From NCBI GenBank assembly GCA_964412235.1, contig CAYPNT010000001.1, forward strand, positions 107,095 to 171,094: a stretch of DNA of 64,000 nucleotides, written 5' to 3'. The notes below the pieces were generated by a model that was not told the DNA's origin, searched no databases, and saw only the letters and a program-made list of their open reading frames with translations. Position 1 is the stretch's first letter, and every line of letters begins with the position of its first letter. Positions 52,292 to 60,751 of the stretch are shown one piece after another. Position numbers and translations under genes: made by a program. The stretch is from JAYZQT01 sp964412235 (GTDB lineage Bacteria; Pseudomonadota; Alphaproteobacteria; MPNO01; UBA830).

Positions 52292-52716
52292 ACCGCGCGT
52301 TTGAAATCAACAATCTCGTGTAGCAGCGTAATAGGATCGGTCCATTTCCAATTTTGAAATTCTGCCTCTCGCGTGGGAAGTTTTATATCATTGTTTTCCC
52401 CCGTGAAATAAGCAGCAAGCCAAATTTGTGCCTGCCCTTTATACTTACCTTGCCAAGCTCTACTGCTAATTTCTTTAGGCAACTCGTAGCATCTCCAAGT
52501 TTCACTGATGGCCAAAAAAGAAAACATACTTATTCCTGTTTCTTCCTTTAATTCACGAAATCCTGCTTTTTTTACAGTTTCCCCGTGGTTGATACCTCCT
52601 TGGGGCATCTGCCAGGCACCCGGCGTATCTATCCTTTCACCTACAAAGATTCCACCGGTCGTGTTTAGAAGCAGAATTCCAACGCATGGTCTGTAGCCTA
52701 GCGGTGCGGGCAGCAT
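52246..52716 (-). CDS. rppH: RNA pyrophosphohydrolase
   Basis: A 156-residue Nudix hydrolase that removes pyrophosphate from mRNA 5' ends to trigger decay. The Nudix box GGINHGETVKKAGFRELKEE (with ETG following) has the G-x5-E-x7-REUxEExGU pattern. GYRPCVGILLLN and WQMPQGGI are RppH hallmarks. It overlaps the upstream deacetylase by one base and the convergent ferritin-like gene by 46 bp. Confidence 0.92.
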   Translation of the reverse strand: MLPAPLGYRPCVGILLLNTTGGIFVGERIDTPGAWQMPQGGINHGETVKKAGFRELKEETGISMFSFLAISETWRCYELPKEISSRAWQGKYKGQAQIWLAAYFTGENNDIKLPTREAEFQNWKWTDPITLLHEIVDFKRAVYRDVLEEFASFIGS

Positions 52717-53810
52717 TATTGATTTCCTATTTTGACGATCGCTGTGATTGGAACAATTGTGTATCCGCGCGCTTCTAGTCGGGGAACCCAGATTGCTATT
52801 CGTTCTAAAGACACTGGGTAAGGTGAAGCAATACCTATTGCGTTACCATTCTTTCGAGCATGCTGCTCTAATTCAAAAAATTTAATGTCGATATTTCTCC
52901 GTGAAATTACCCCATCGAGAGTAAGTGTGGCTTGCGCTGCAGGGATTTCCAATTGTCTGGATATACTTAACGCCGTCGATTGCTGAGATATTCCGCTGTC
53001 TAGATATAAAAGCCCACGCCTTTTTATTTCCTGTAAAATAGGGTTCATATGTGCATACGATGCCGTAAATCGGGAGCCATAATAGTCCACGACCCCTACA
53101 TATCCTGTTCCTCGATCCAGATTCCACAACAAACGTGCTATATTTTCCTGTGGGTCGACTGTGGTCATCAAAGCATAGGGTCCCGATACATAATTAGGGT
53201 AATCTAGGCGCTCCATAGGAAGGTTTATCAAAACCTCGTGGCCCGCCGCTCGTGCTAGCCGGATCCATTCAATTAGTCGTTTAGAGTACGGAGCGAATGC
53301 TAACGTAATTACGGCTGGTAGTCCCTGTATTGCTGTCTCTGTAGCAGCATCCGATAAACCTAGACCATTAACTACGATCCCAATCTGTAGTCTTTTACCA
53401 GTAAGGCCTATCGGTTTAGCGCGGACTTGGAGGGCTTGGCGTTCATCTCCCCTTTTCCTCGGGAGCACTCGCAAATTGAGTTTTTGAACATGCCCCGGAT
53501 CAGGGGCTATCACCAGCGGTTTTCGAATCAATTTTTGTTGGTAATTATTAAAAGGAAAAAAACGCTTAATTTTTTTATCGGTTTTGCTGACGGTTTCTTT
53601 GGGTTTGTCGGAGTTGGTTATCGCAACAGAGACCGATGCGCACCTTAACTGAGAATTCTGAGGTTCGATATCACAATATTTCTGCTTTTCATTGTTTGCG
53701 TGGACCTCATTTTTAAGCGCATGGAAACTAAACACAATCGCGATTGGTAAACTGAATAATAGAACAACCGAACGCTGAATGACGCTCGCTGAGATTTTAA
53801 AGTTTTTCAC
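52716..53810 (-). CDS. Divergent polysaccharide deacetylase family protein
   Basis: A 364-residue envelope protein of the YibQ/DUF610 family. The N-terminus is a signal anchor (VVLLFSLPIAIVFSFHALK). After a Lys- and Pro-rich linker the domain starts at LQIGIVVNGLGLSDAATETA and includes LINLPMERLDYPN and GVVDYYGSRF. The fold resembles NodB deacetylases but metal ligands differ. It is typically found between ctpA and rppH, as here, and probably acts on peptidoglycan or a glycan. Confidence 0.88.
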   Translation of the reverse strand: MKNFKISASVIQRSVVLLFSLPIAIVFSFHALKNEVHANNEKQKYCDIEPQNSQLRCASVSVAITNSDKPKETVSKTDKKIKRFFPFNNYQQKLIRKPLVIAPDPGHVQKLNLRVLPRKRGDERQALQVRAKPIGLTGKRLQIGIVVNGLGLSDAATETAIQGLPAVITLAFAPYSKRLIEWIRLARAAGHEVLINLPMERLDYPNYVSGPYALMTTVDPQENIARLLWNLDRGTGYVGVVDYYGSRFTASYAHMNPILQEIKRRGLLYLDSGISQQSTALSISRQLEIPAAQATLTLDGVISRRNIDIKFFELEQHARKNGNAIGIASPYPVSLERIAIWVPRLEARGYTIVPITAIVKIGNQ

Positions 53811-53874
53811 ATGTATCGTACCAAATTGAATTGGTGACTTGGATAAAGCGAAGGGAGTCTATGCATTCGCTCTG

Positions 53875-55140
53875 CTAGTGTTGGGCACGTGAACCGTAAA
53901 GGGCTATTCCACGCAGAAGATCTAAAGCCCGAGATAACTGATAGTCTTGGGATATATTTTTTGGAGTATGTTTTTTTTCACCAGCGCTGGGTTTGTTTGG
54001 ATTATCAAGTCGGCCGCGTAGATTTTCCTCTCGGGGGCGATTGGGTTGAACAATTTTCTCGAGTTTTAATTGGTCTACAATGATATCAGGCACTATCCCT
54101 TTGGCTTGTATGGATCTCCCCGACGGTGTGAAATAGCGAGCTGTGGTGAGGCGTATGGCGCCATGCCCTGAGAGTGGTACAATTGTTTGTACAGACCCCT
54201 TACCAAAGGACCGGGTTCCCAGCACAATTGCTCGTCGGTGGTCTTGAAGGGCTCCTGCTACTATCTCCGATGCAGAGGCTGAACCTCCATTCAGCAAAAC
54301 TACAATGGGTAATCCGTTGGTTATATCTCCTGGTTTGGCGTTGAATCGTTGTCCTGCCTCAGGGCGCCGTGAACGTGTGGAGACAATCTCACCCCGGTTT
54401 AGAAATGCGTCAGAAATCTTAACAGACTGATCCAGTAGCCCGCCCGGGTTATTTCGTAGGTCCAAAACGAGACCTTTTAGTTTTTGTTTAGTCTTATTTT
54501 GCAGACGTTTTAGCGCATCTTTAACACCCTTTTCAGTCTTCTCGCTGAAGGTTGTTATCCTTATGTAGGCAACATCATTTCCTTCCATCCTAGAGCGGAC
54601 CGATCGAATTTTGATTATTGCTCGTGTAAGTTTTACGTTAAATGGTTTAGTAACACCCCGCCGAATTGTAAGCGTCAACTCACTACCAACTTTTCCACGC
54701 ATCTTTTCAACTGCTTCGGATAAACTGAGGCCTTGGACTGGTTCGGTATCTAAGTGGGTAATAAGATCGCCGGGTTTTAAGCCGGCTCGATATGCTGGTG
54801 TGTCGTCGATAGGCGAGACAACTTTAACCAAGCCATTTTCCATTGTAACCTCTATTCCGAGACCGCCAAATTCACCACGCGTTCTAATCTGCATGTCCCG
54901 GTAATTTTTCTGATTGAGGTAGCCAGAATGCGGGTCTAACGAAGTAAGCATTCCGTTGACCGCCGCTTCTATCAGTTTTTCCTCTGTTACTTCTTCAACA
55001 TAGTCTGTTCTCACACGTTCAAAAATGTCACCGAACAAATTTAACTGACGGTAAGTTTCGGAATTATTTTGTTGGGCGGCAACTGCCGTGGCAACTGCCA
55101 CAGCAATTACAGCAATAGCTATTACAATCTGTCGCATCAT
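53875..55140 (-). CDS. ctpA: Carboxy-terminal processing peptidase, S41 family
   Basis: A 421-residue periplasmic protease. A signal peptide (IVIAIAVIAVAVATAVAAQQ) is followed by a region with LNLFGDIFERVRTDYVEEV, a PDZ domain (GGLGIEVTMENGLVKVVSPI), and the S41 core. The catalytic serine is in NGGSASASEIVAG and the lysine in RSFGKGSVQTIVP. It trims envelope proteins. The start overlaps the envC stop by 4 bp (ATGA). Confidence 0.94.
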   Translation of the reverse strand: MMRQIVIAIAVIAVAVATAVAAQQNNSETYRQLNLFGDIFERVRTDYVEEVTEEKLIEAAVNGMLTSLDPHSGYLNQKNYRDMQIRTRGEFGGLGIEVTMENGLVKVVSPIDDTPAYRAGLKPGDLITHLDTEPVQGLSLSEAVEKMRGKVGSELTLTIRRGVTKPFNVKLTRAIIKIRSVRSRMEGNDVAYIRITTFSEKTEKGVKDALKRLQNKTKQKLKGLVLDLRNNPGGLLDQSVKISDAFLNRGEIVSTRSRRPEAGQRFNAKPGDITNGLPIVVLLNGGSASASEIVAGALQDHRRAIVLGTRSFGKGSVQTIVPLSGHGAIRLTTARYFTPSGRSIQAKGIVPDIIVDQLKLEKIVQPNRPREENLRGRLDNPNKPSAGEKKHTPKNISQDYQLSRALDLLRGIALYGSRAQH

Positions 55141-56279
55141 CCTTGTCTGGGTGCTCTATGTCTTGCAGCCGAAGTTTTCAGCATCGGGTTAACAGGGTGT
55201 CCGTTTTTTCTTAATTCAAAATATAGCTCGGGCGCTGATAAAGTCGAGGTCGGCATTTCACCTAAGGGTTCACCAATGAGTACTTGGTCACCAACTTTGG
55301 TGTTAATTTTTCCCATTCCTGCAATTAAAGCATATCCTTGATTAGGTAGCTCTACAATTATCAGTTTTCCATAACTACGAAAACGCCCTGCGAAGACTAT
55401 TTGTCCTGCGTGGGGTGCAACGACGGTGGCAGCGGCATCGGTAACAATTGTAATCCCCTTGCTTTTTGTACCATTTAATAGTGTCGTACCAAAAGGTCGG
55501 ACCACCTGTCCGAGAACAGGGATAGGGGCGCCGTTATCAGGTATGGGTAACCGGAACCCACGATTTTCATTATTATTCACAGGGTGTGATGAGGTTTTTT
55601 GCGTTGTATCATGTGGGGTAAGTTTTTTTTGGGACAACTTTCCCAATAATTGATAAAGATTTGATCCGCGAGTGGATATCTGACCAATTTTTGTTCTTAC
55701 ATTTGCTTCCTTTACCCGCACCAACCGAATCATTTCCTGGTTTTCGGATACAATGGCCTCTAGATTCTGGCGGTCGGCCGCCATTTGCATTAATTTACGT
55801 TGAATTGCTGAGATTTCGGTCTTTAGTTGGAAAACTGCTGCTCTGAGCAAGGTAAGAGACCTACTTATTTTATATGGATTGCGAGGAACAATAAAAATGG
55901 TTGGCCTTGGCGTTCGCGCCATGTTCCGCAGGGCTCTTAGCGCCTTGATTAGTTGATGTTTGGTATTGCGTAAATCTTGTTCCTTTACTTTCACTTTAGT
56001 CTCAAGGTGCATTAATTCACCCCTGGCGCGGTCGACTATTTTTGCCCCGTTTCTAATGTTTTGGTCTAGCAAAATGCTGCGGTGCTTTAAAACCGCTAGT
56101 TTCTCGGACGTATTGATAGGTATGTGCGTTGGTTTACTCTGGTGTTCTTGGGTCCGGGTCAGGTATTTTTGCTCTGCTTCAAGCTTTAATTCTAAGTTGT
56201 TCGCCTGCACTGCGTGACGATGGCTCAATATACTTAACCCGAGCCCAATAACTGCCGTAATATAAAGAAATCTAGCCAG
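55137..56279 (-). CDS. envC: Murein hydrolase activator EnvC-like, probable CTG start
   Basis: About 380 residues: signal peptide, long coiled coil, and a C-terminal LytM-like domain (KGITIVTDAAATVVAPHAG). That domain lacks the metal-binding H-x-H (NQGYALIAGMG replaces it), as expected for a non-enzymatic amidase activator. The only ordinary start, TTG 56228, gives SHRHAVQANN with no signal peptide. Reading 17 codons further up from CTG 56279 adds ARFLYITAVIGLGLSILS, a good signal sequence with AVQA as cut site. The frame is closed just above by the gpmI stop. I therefore prefer CTG 56279. Confidence 0.8.
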   Translation of the reverse strand: MARFLYITAVIGLGLSILSHRHAVQANNLELKLEAEQKYLTRTQEHQSKPTHIPINTSEKLAVLKHRSILLDQNIRNGAKIVDRARGELMHLETKVKVKEQDLRNTKHQLIKALRALRNMARTPRPTIFIVPRNPYKISRSLTLLRAAVFQLKTEISAIQRKLMQMAADRQNLEAIVSENQEMIRLVRVKEANVRTKIGQISTRGSNLYQLLGKLSQKKLTPHDTTQKTSSHPVNNNENRGFRLPIPDNGAPIPVLGQVVRPFGTTLLNGTKSKGITIVTDAAATVVAPHAGQIVFAGRFRSYGKLIIVELPNQGYALIAGMGKINTKVGDQVLIGEPLGEMPTSTLSAPELYFELRKNGHPVNPMLKTSAARHRAPRQG

Positions 56280-56282
56280 AGG

Positions 56283-57860
56283 TCATTGTATCCGATTTGG
56301 GAGGGGGATAGGTGTATCTGGTACGAGGCATGTTCCCGTCATTTCCGCCGGTTTCTCTATTTCAAGTAATTTAAGCAGTGTGGGAGCTATGTCAGCCAGT
56401 TGTCCGTTTCTCAATGTATTTACCTCGAACGGTGCGTTCACAAGTATGGCCGGCACTTTATTTAACGTATGGGAAGTATGTGCTTCGCCTGTTTCCAAAT
56501 TACGCATAAGTTCTGCGTTTCCATGGTCGGCGGTTATTAACATTGCGCCGTCGGCGGTATACAGCGCTTGGGCTAGGCGGCCTAGACATTTGTCAACAGT
56601 TTTTATCGCAGTTTTTGTTGCCTTAAGAATACCTGTATGTCCAACCATATCAGGGTTTGCATAATTGACCAGGATGAAATCGTATTTACTTGAAACCACT
56701 TCCTCAATAAGGCGGTTCGTAAGCACATTTGCTGACATTTCCGGTTTTAAATCGTAAGTAGCCACCTTTGGTGAGGGTATAAGAACCCTGTCCTCGCCTT
56801 CGAAAGGTGTTTCTTGGCCGCCATTAAAGAAGAAAGTCACATGGGCATATTTTTCGGTTTCAGCAATTCTTAACTGGCGCTTACCCGAATTCGCAATAAG
56901 ACTCCCCATTATATTAGTGAGCGGAATTGCCGGGAACATTGTTTTCATAAATGTTTTATGATGGGAAGAATATTCCGTCAGGCCAAGTGCGGTTGAAAAA
57001 TTGGACACCGTATTTCTTGGGTAACCCCTAAATTCTGGGTCGAGAAGTGCTAGTAATATCTCCCGAGCACGATCTGCTCGAAAATTTCCCATAAGAACGC
57101 CATCGCCTTCTTTCACACCCATATAGTTTCCGATGATGGACGGTTTGACAAATTCATCAGTTATCCCCGCGCGATAACTTTTATTTAAAGCGCTATCCAC
57201 ATCTGGGAAGCGTTCACCTGTGGCTGTTACGATCGCGTTATATGCCTGTTCAATTCGTTCCCAACGATTATCGCGGTCCATTGAATAGTATCGACCTGAC
57301 ACTGAAGCGACTTGTGCTTTATCAAGATGGGCTATTTTTTGCTTAAACGAACTTAAATAACCTGCCGCACTAGAAGGCGGCGTGTCGCGACCATCAAGAA
57401 ACGCGTGTATTGCAATAGGTAATTCTTCTTTATCAAGGACTTCTATTAATTTTACTAAGTGATTTTGATGGGAGTGCACGCCTCCAGGGGAAACGAGGCC
57501 TAAAAGATGGCAAGTACCGCCGGTGGATTTCAGGGTTTTCATATAGTTTATGAGTGATGGATTTTCTTTGATAGTATCGTCATCTATGGCTGCATCAATA
57601 CGACGGATGTCTTGGTTGACGATCCGGCCAGCGCCTAGGTTCATGTGACCGACTTCGGAATTTCCCATTTGACCTTTCGGAAGACCAACAGCGACACCCG
57701 AGGTCTCTAATAGAGAATGGGGATTGTTATTCCATAAGGCCTGAAAGTTCGGAGTGTTTGAAGGGGCGATTGCATTGTATTCTTCGTCCGTTCGATAACC
57801 CCATCCGTCGAGCACGCAGAGTACCACCGGCTTGCGAGGATTTTTTCGATCGTCGGTCAT
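56283..57860 (-). CDS. gpmI: 2,3-bisphosphoglycerate-independent phosphoglycerate mutase
   Basis: A 525-residue alkaline-phosphatase-superfamily glycolytic enzyme. ATG 57860 (MTDDRKNPRKPVVLCVLDGWG) follows GGGA and is preferred over TTG 57866. The phosphorylated serine lies in KGQMGNSEVGHMNLG. Metal ligands occur in HAFLDGRDTPP and ITADHGNAE. It is followed closely by envC. Confidence 0.95.
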   Translation of the reverse strand: MTDDRKNPRKPVVLCVLDGWGYRTDEEYNAIAPSNTPNFQALWNNNPHSLLETSGVAVGLPKGQMGNSEVGHMNLGAGRIVNQDIRRIDAAIDDDTIKENPSLINYMKTLKSTGGTCHLLGLVSPGGVHSHQNHLVKLIEVLDKEELPIAIHAFLDGRDTPPSSAAGYLSSFKQKIAHLDKAQVASVSGRYYSMDRDNRWERIEQAYNAIVTATGERFPDVDSALNKSYRAGITDEFVKPSIIGNYMGVKEGDGVLMGNFRADRAREILLALLDPEFRGYPRNTVSNFSTALGLTEYSSHHKTFMKTMFPAIPLTNIMGSLIANSGKRQLRIAETEKYAHVTFFFNGGQETPFEGEDRVLIPSPKVATYDLKPEMSANVLTNRLIEEVVSSKYDFILVNYANPDMVGHTGILKATKTAIKTVDKCLGRLAQALYTADGAMLITADHGNAELMRNLETGEAHTSHTLNKVPAILVNAPFEVNTLRNGQLADIAPTLLKLLEIEKPAEMTGTCLVPDTPIPLPNRIQ

Positions 57861-57941
57861 TAACAAATCCCGATTGCTTGAACCCCATTATATAGGAAAA
57901 ATTAAAAAATTGGATATTAAGACTGGTTTTATTTATTGAAG

Positions 57942-58397
57942 TTAATCCCTGTGGTAGGGGTTGCCTGCAAGAATTTGCTCGGCGCGGTACAACTGTTCTA
58001 TCAAGAGAATACGAGCAAACATATGAGGCCATGTTGCTGCCCCAAAAGAAATAATTAACTCGGCTTTATCGAGTGTCGGTTGGTCTATGCCGTTTGGACC
58101 TCCAATTAGAAAGGTCAAACCTCGACCCATATCGTTCCACGAAGATAGTTGATTCGCAAAATCGCCGCTTGAATAAGATTGACCTCTTTCGTCCAGGGCT
58201 ACGACGAGGGTACCGGGTGGAATCGCATTTATCAGAAGCTTTCCTTCCAGACGCTTTATTTCCTTACCAGAAAGCTTTTTGCGTTCTTCGAGTTCGATGA
58301 TCTTAAGCGGCCAGCGTAGCCGCTTACAGTATCTTTCCCAAAGGTCTCTTTCCGGTCCAGTTTTAAGACGCCCAATGGCGCAGATTGTTATTTTCAC
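57942..58397 (-). CDS. rlmH: 23S rRNA pseudouridine-1915 N3-methyltransferase
   Basis: A 151-residue SPOUT methyltransferase. Start GTG 58397 (VKITICAIGRLKTGPERDL) matches the family length; a longer reading frame to 58457 runs into rsfS and is unlikely. TFLIGGPNGID is the SAM-binding knot and NPYHRD the typical C-terminus. It is 14 bp after rsfS. Confidence 0.93.
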   Translation of the reverse strand: MKITICAIGRLKTGPERDLWERYCKRLRWPLKIIELEERKKLSGKEIKRLEGKLLINAIPPGTLVVALDERGQSYSSGDFANQLSSWNDMGRGLTFLIGGPNGIDQPTLDKAELIISFGAATWPHMFARILLIEQLYRAEQILAGNPYHRD

Positions 58398-58411
58398 GCT
58401 ACCGGCAAAGG

Positions 58412-58822
58412 TTAAAAATTCGTTGGAGCGGGGGTAGCTGTCAATTCTGGCCCCCACATCTTTTCAAGATTGTAAAATTCACGAACCTCTGGGCGGAATA
58501 AATGTATTATTATATCCCCGGTGTCGAGCAAAACCCAGTCACCTTGTCTCTGTCCCTCTGGGATGCAACCTTTAACCCCATTCTTTTTAACGGTCTGGGT
58601 TAGGCCCTCCGCAATACTTGAAATCTGTCGGCTTGAGCGGCCAGTCGCAATTACCATGTAGTCCGCGATATCCGATTTACCTTTCAGGTTAACCGTGACG
58701 ATGTTTTCCGCTTTGTAGTCGTCTAAGATCACCTCAATTTGGAGCAGTAGTTTCTCGACGGAAATATTATTTTGTTCCGTTGTTTGTTTCTCCTTGTTCA
58801 GTGTATTAGTAGTTTTGCTCAC
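58412..58822 (-). CDS. rsfS: Ribosomal silencing factor
   Basis: A 136-residue protein that binds L14 and blocks subunit joining when nutrients are low. The start is GTG. The core has KAENIVTVNLKGKSDIADYM, VIATGRSSRQI, and DTGDIIIHLFRPEVREFYNLE. The first 20 residues are a polar extension. It overlaps the end of nadD by 17 bp. Confidence 0.93.
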   Translation of the reverse strand: MSKTTNTLNKEKQTTEQNNISVEKLLLQIEVILDDYKAENIVTVNLKGKSDIADYMVIATGRSSRQISSIAEGLTQTVKKNGVKGCIPEGQRQGDWVLLDTGDIIIHLFRPEVREFYNLEKMWGPELTATPAPTNF

Positions 58823-59471
58823 GCTCAGTTCTCTTTATGTTCGCCGCGTTTACAGCCATTTCCCCTGTTTTTTGATTGCGAATGTTTGTGGCTGATCCGG
58901 GGTGTAGCTGTGTGTGAAAAAACATCCAAGCTGGGGGGGACATATCTGGCAAATTACAAGCATCCGACCTTTTCCTTTTAAACCGGCAGAACGCTTTTGC
59001 CGCTTTTCCTGCAAGAGCTCCAAAAGAATAGGGAGCTCGGTCAAAAACAGCAACGGGTACCTGATTAAATATCCTTGTCCAACGGTGCCATCGCGATAAT
59101 TGTTTTAAATTGTCAGCCCCCATTATCCAAACAAAATTCGTTTTCGGGAAACAATCCTTTAAAACGGCGAGCGACCCAGATGTGTACGTAGTTCCGAGAC
59201 GTTGCTCAATATCTGTTACCCTAATTCTCGGATGCTTTGCCATTTTAAATGCTGCGCCGAGCCTCTCATCAAACGGTGCCATATCTTTAACAGGTTTGAG
59301 AGGGTTTTGAGGAGATACCATCCACCAAACCTCGTCGAGTCGGAGAATTTTCAGTGCTAACAGGCTGATGTGAAGATGGCCTTCATGCGCAGGGTTAAAC
59401 GAACCACCCAGGAGTCCTACCCGAAGCCCTGTTACAGAGTGCCCTCGACGAATATCGGTTACAATTTTCAG
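58806..59471 (-). CDS. nadD: Nicotinate-nucleotide adenylyltransferase, probable CTG start
   Basis: About 221 residues. NadD adenylates nicotinate mononucleotide for NAD synthesis. The essential motif GLLGGSFNPAHEGHLHISLL lies upstream of the first ordinary start (ATG 59321), which would give an inactive fragment. The frame upstream of 59321 has no ATG, GTG or TTG before the TAA that closes it. CTG 59471 gives MKIVTDIRRGHSVTGLRVG, overlaps the proA stop as CTGA, and has AGGACAGG seven bases upstream. I take it as the start. The C-terminal GSATNIRNQ corresponds to the ISSTxIR motif. Confidence 0.85.
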   Translation of the reverse strand: MKIVTDIRRGHSVTGLRVGLLGGSFNPAHEGHLHISLLALKILRLDEVWWMVSPQNPLKPVKDMAPFDERLGAAFKMAKHPRIRVTDIEQRLGTTYTSGSLAVLKDCFPKTNFVWIMGADNLKQLSRWHRWTRIFNQVPVAVFDRAPYSFGALAGKAAKAFCRFKRKRSDACNLPDMSPPAWMFFHTQLHPGSATNIRNQKTGEMAVNAANIKRTEREQNY

Positions 59472-60751
59472 GGTCGGACCTGTCCTGCGCCGCGAACGAC
59501 GTATTTAAAAGTTGTTAGTTCCTCTACACCCACAGGTCCACGTGCATGCAGCCGGCCTGTCGAAATACCGATCTCAGCGCCCATGCCAAATTCCCCTCCA
59601 TCCGCAAATTGTGTGGAAGTGTTATGCATGACAATTGCTGAATCCACACCATTAAGGAATTGTTCTGCTTTATCTGTATTTTCAGTCACAATCGAGTCCG
59701 TGTGGTTTGATCCGTACATGTTTATGTGGCTGATTGCCCCAACTACGCCATCGACCTGTTTTATTGATAACACGGGCTCGAGATACTCGGTCCGCCAATC
59801 CTCTTCCGTTGCAAGTTTTATACGGTTATCGAGGGCTTGTGTAGCTGCATCTCCTCGAAGTTCGCACCCCGCTTCAGAAAGGGCACTACAAATACTAGGC
59901 AAAAACTCTGGCGCGACAATGTTATCAATCAGGAGTGTTTCTGTGGCACCACAAATACCTGTTCTCCGCATTTTTGCATTCAACACGATTTCTTTTGCCA
60001 TGTCCGGGTCCGCATCACCGTCAATATATGTGTGGCACAAGCCTTCGAGGTGGGCAATCACCGGGATGCGGCTTTCCTCCTGGACCTTTTGAATGAGTGA
60101 TTTTCCACCGCGAGGCACAATAATATCTATACTTTGCGACATAGTGAGCATTTCGCTGACTGCGGCACGGTCTGTGGTGGGAACGAGTTGAATAGTATCT
60201 TCCGGCAACCCAGCGTTTTTTAAGCCTATCGCTAGACATTGCATTATTGCAGTGGAGGAATAATAACTCTCTGAGCCTCCCCGCAAGATAGCTGCATTTC
60301 CCGACTTAATGCATAAGGCGCCGGCATCGGCGGTCACATTTGGGCGTGACTCATAAATAATACCGATTACACCAAGCGGTACACGTACGCGTGATATGTT
60401 AAGGCCGTTGGGTCGTTTCCAAGATCTCATAACTTCCCCAATGGGATCGGTGAGTTTTGCAATTTCTGCCAGGCCAGATGCCATGGCATCAATCCTATCT
60501 TGGTTAAGCTTTAACCGGTCTACAAGTGACGGTGCTACTTGTCGTTTTTCAGCAAGTTCTAGATCTTGATTGTTTGCGGCGAGTATTTCGGGAGCATTTA
60601 ACTTTAAAGCGTTTGCAGATTCCAGGAGAGCTTTATTCTTCTGATCTGGGCGCGCCTGGCCGACAGTTTTAACCGCATCCCGAGCGCGCGTTCCTATCAC
60701 AGCCATTACGTTTGTGACGTTTTTAGTGTCGATACTTTTTGCGACACTCAT
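59468..60751 (-). CDS. proA: Gamma-glutamyl phosphate reductase
   Basis: A 427-residue NADPH-dependent aldehyde-dehydrogenase-fold enzyme for proline synthesis. The catalytic cysteine lies in TGICGATETLLID, and the C-terminal EFGMGAEIGISTGRLHARGP is diagnostic. It overlaps proB by 4 bp (ATGA) and nadD by 4 bp. Confidence 0.95.
   Translation of the reverse strand: MSVAKSIDTKNVTNVMAVIGTRARDAVKTVGQARPDQKNKALLESANALKLNAPEILAANNQDLELAEKRQVAPSLVDRLKLNQDRIDAMASGLAEIAKLTDPIGEVMRSWKRPNGLNISRVRVPLGVIGIIYESRPNVTADAGALCIKSGNAAILRGGSESYYSSTAIMQCLAIGLKNAGLPEDTIQLVPTTDRAAVSEMLTMSQSIDIIVPRGGKSLIQKVQEESRIPVIAHLEGLCHTYIDGDADPDMAKEIVLNAKMRRTGICGATETLLIDNIVAPEFLPSICSALSEAGCELRGDAATQALDNRIKLATEEDWRTEYLEPVLSIKQVDGVVGAISHINMYGSNHTDSIVTENTDKAEQFLNGVDSAIVMHNTSTQFADGGEFGMGAEIGISTGRLHARGPVGVEELTTFKYVVRGAGQVRP

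Noticed and set aside
59370..60092. 240-residue plus-strand reading frame
   Set aside because: Antisense to proA and the nadD start; rich in Ser, Arg and Pro with no domain, while both minus-strand genes are certain.
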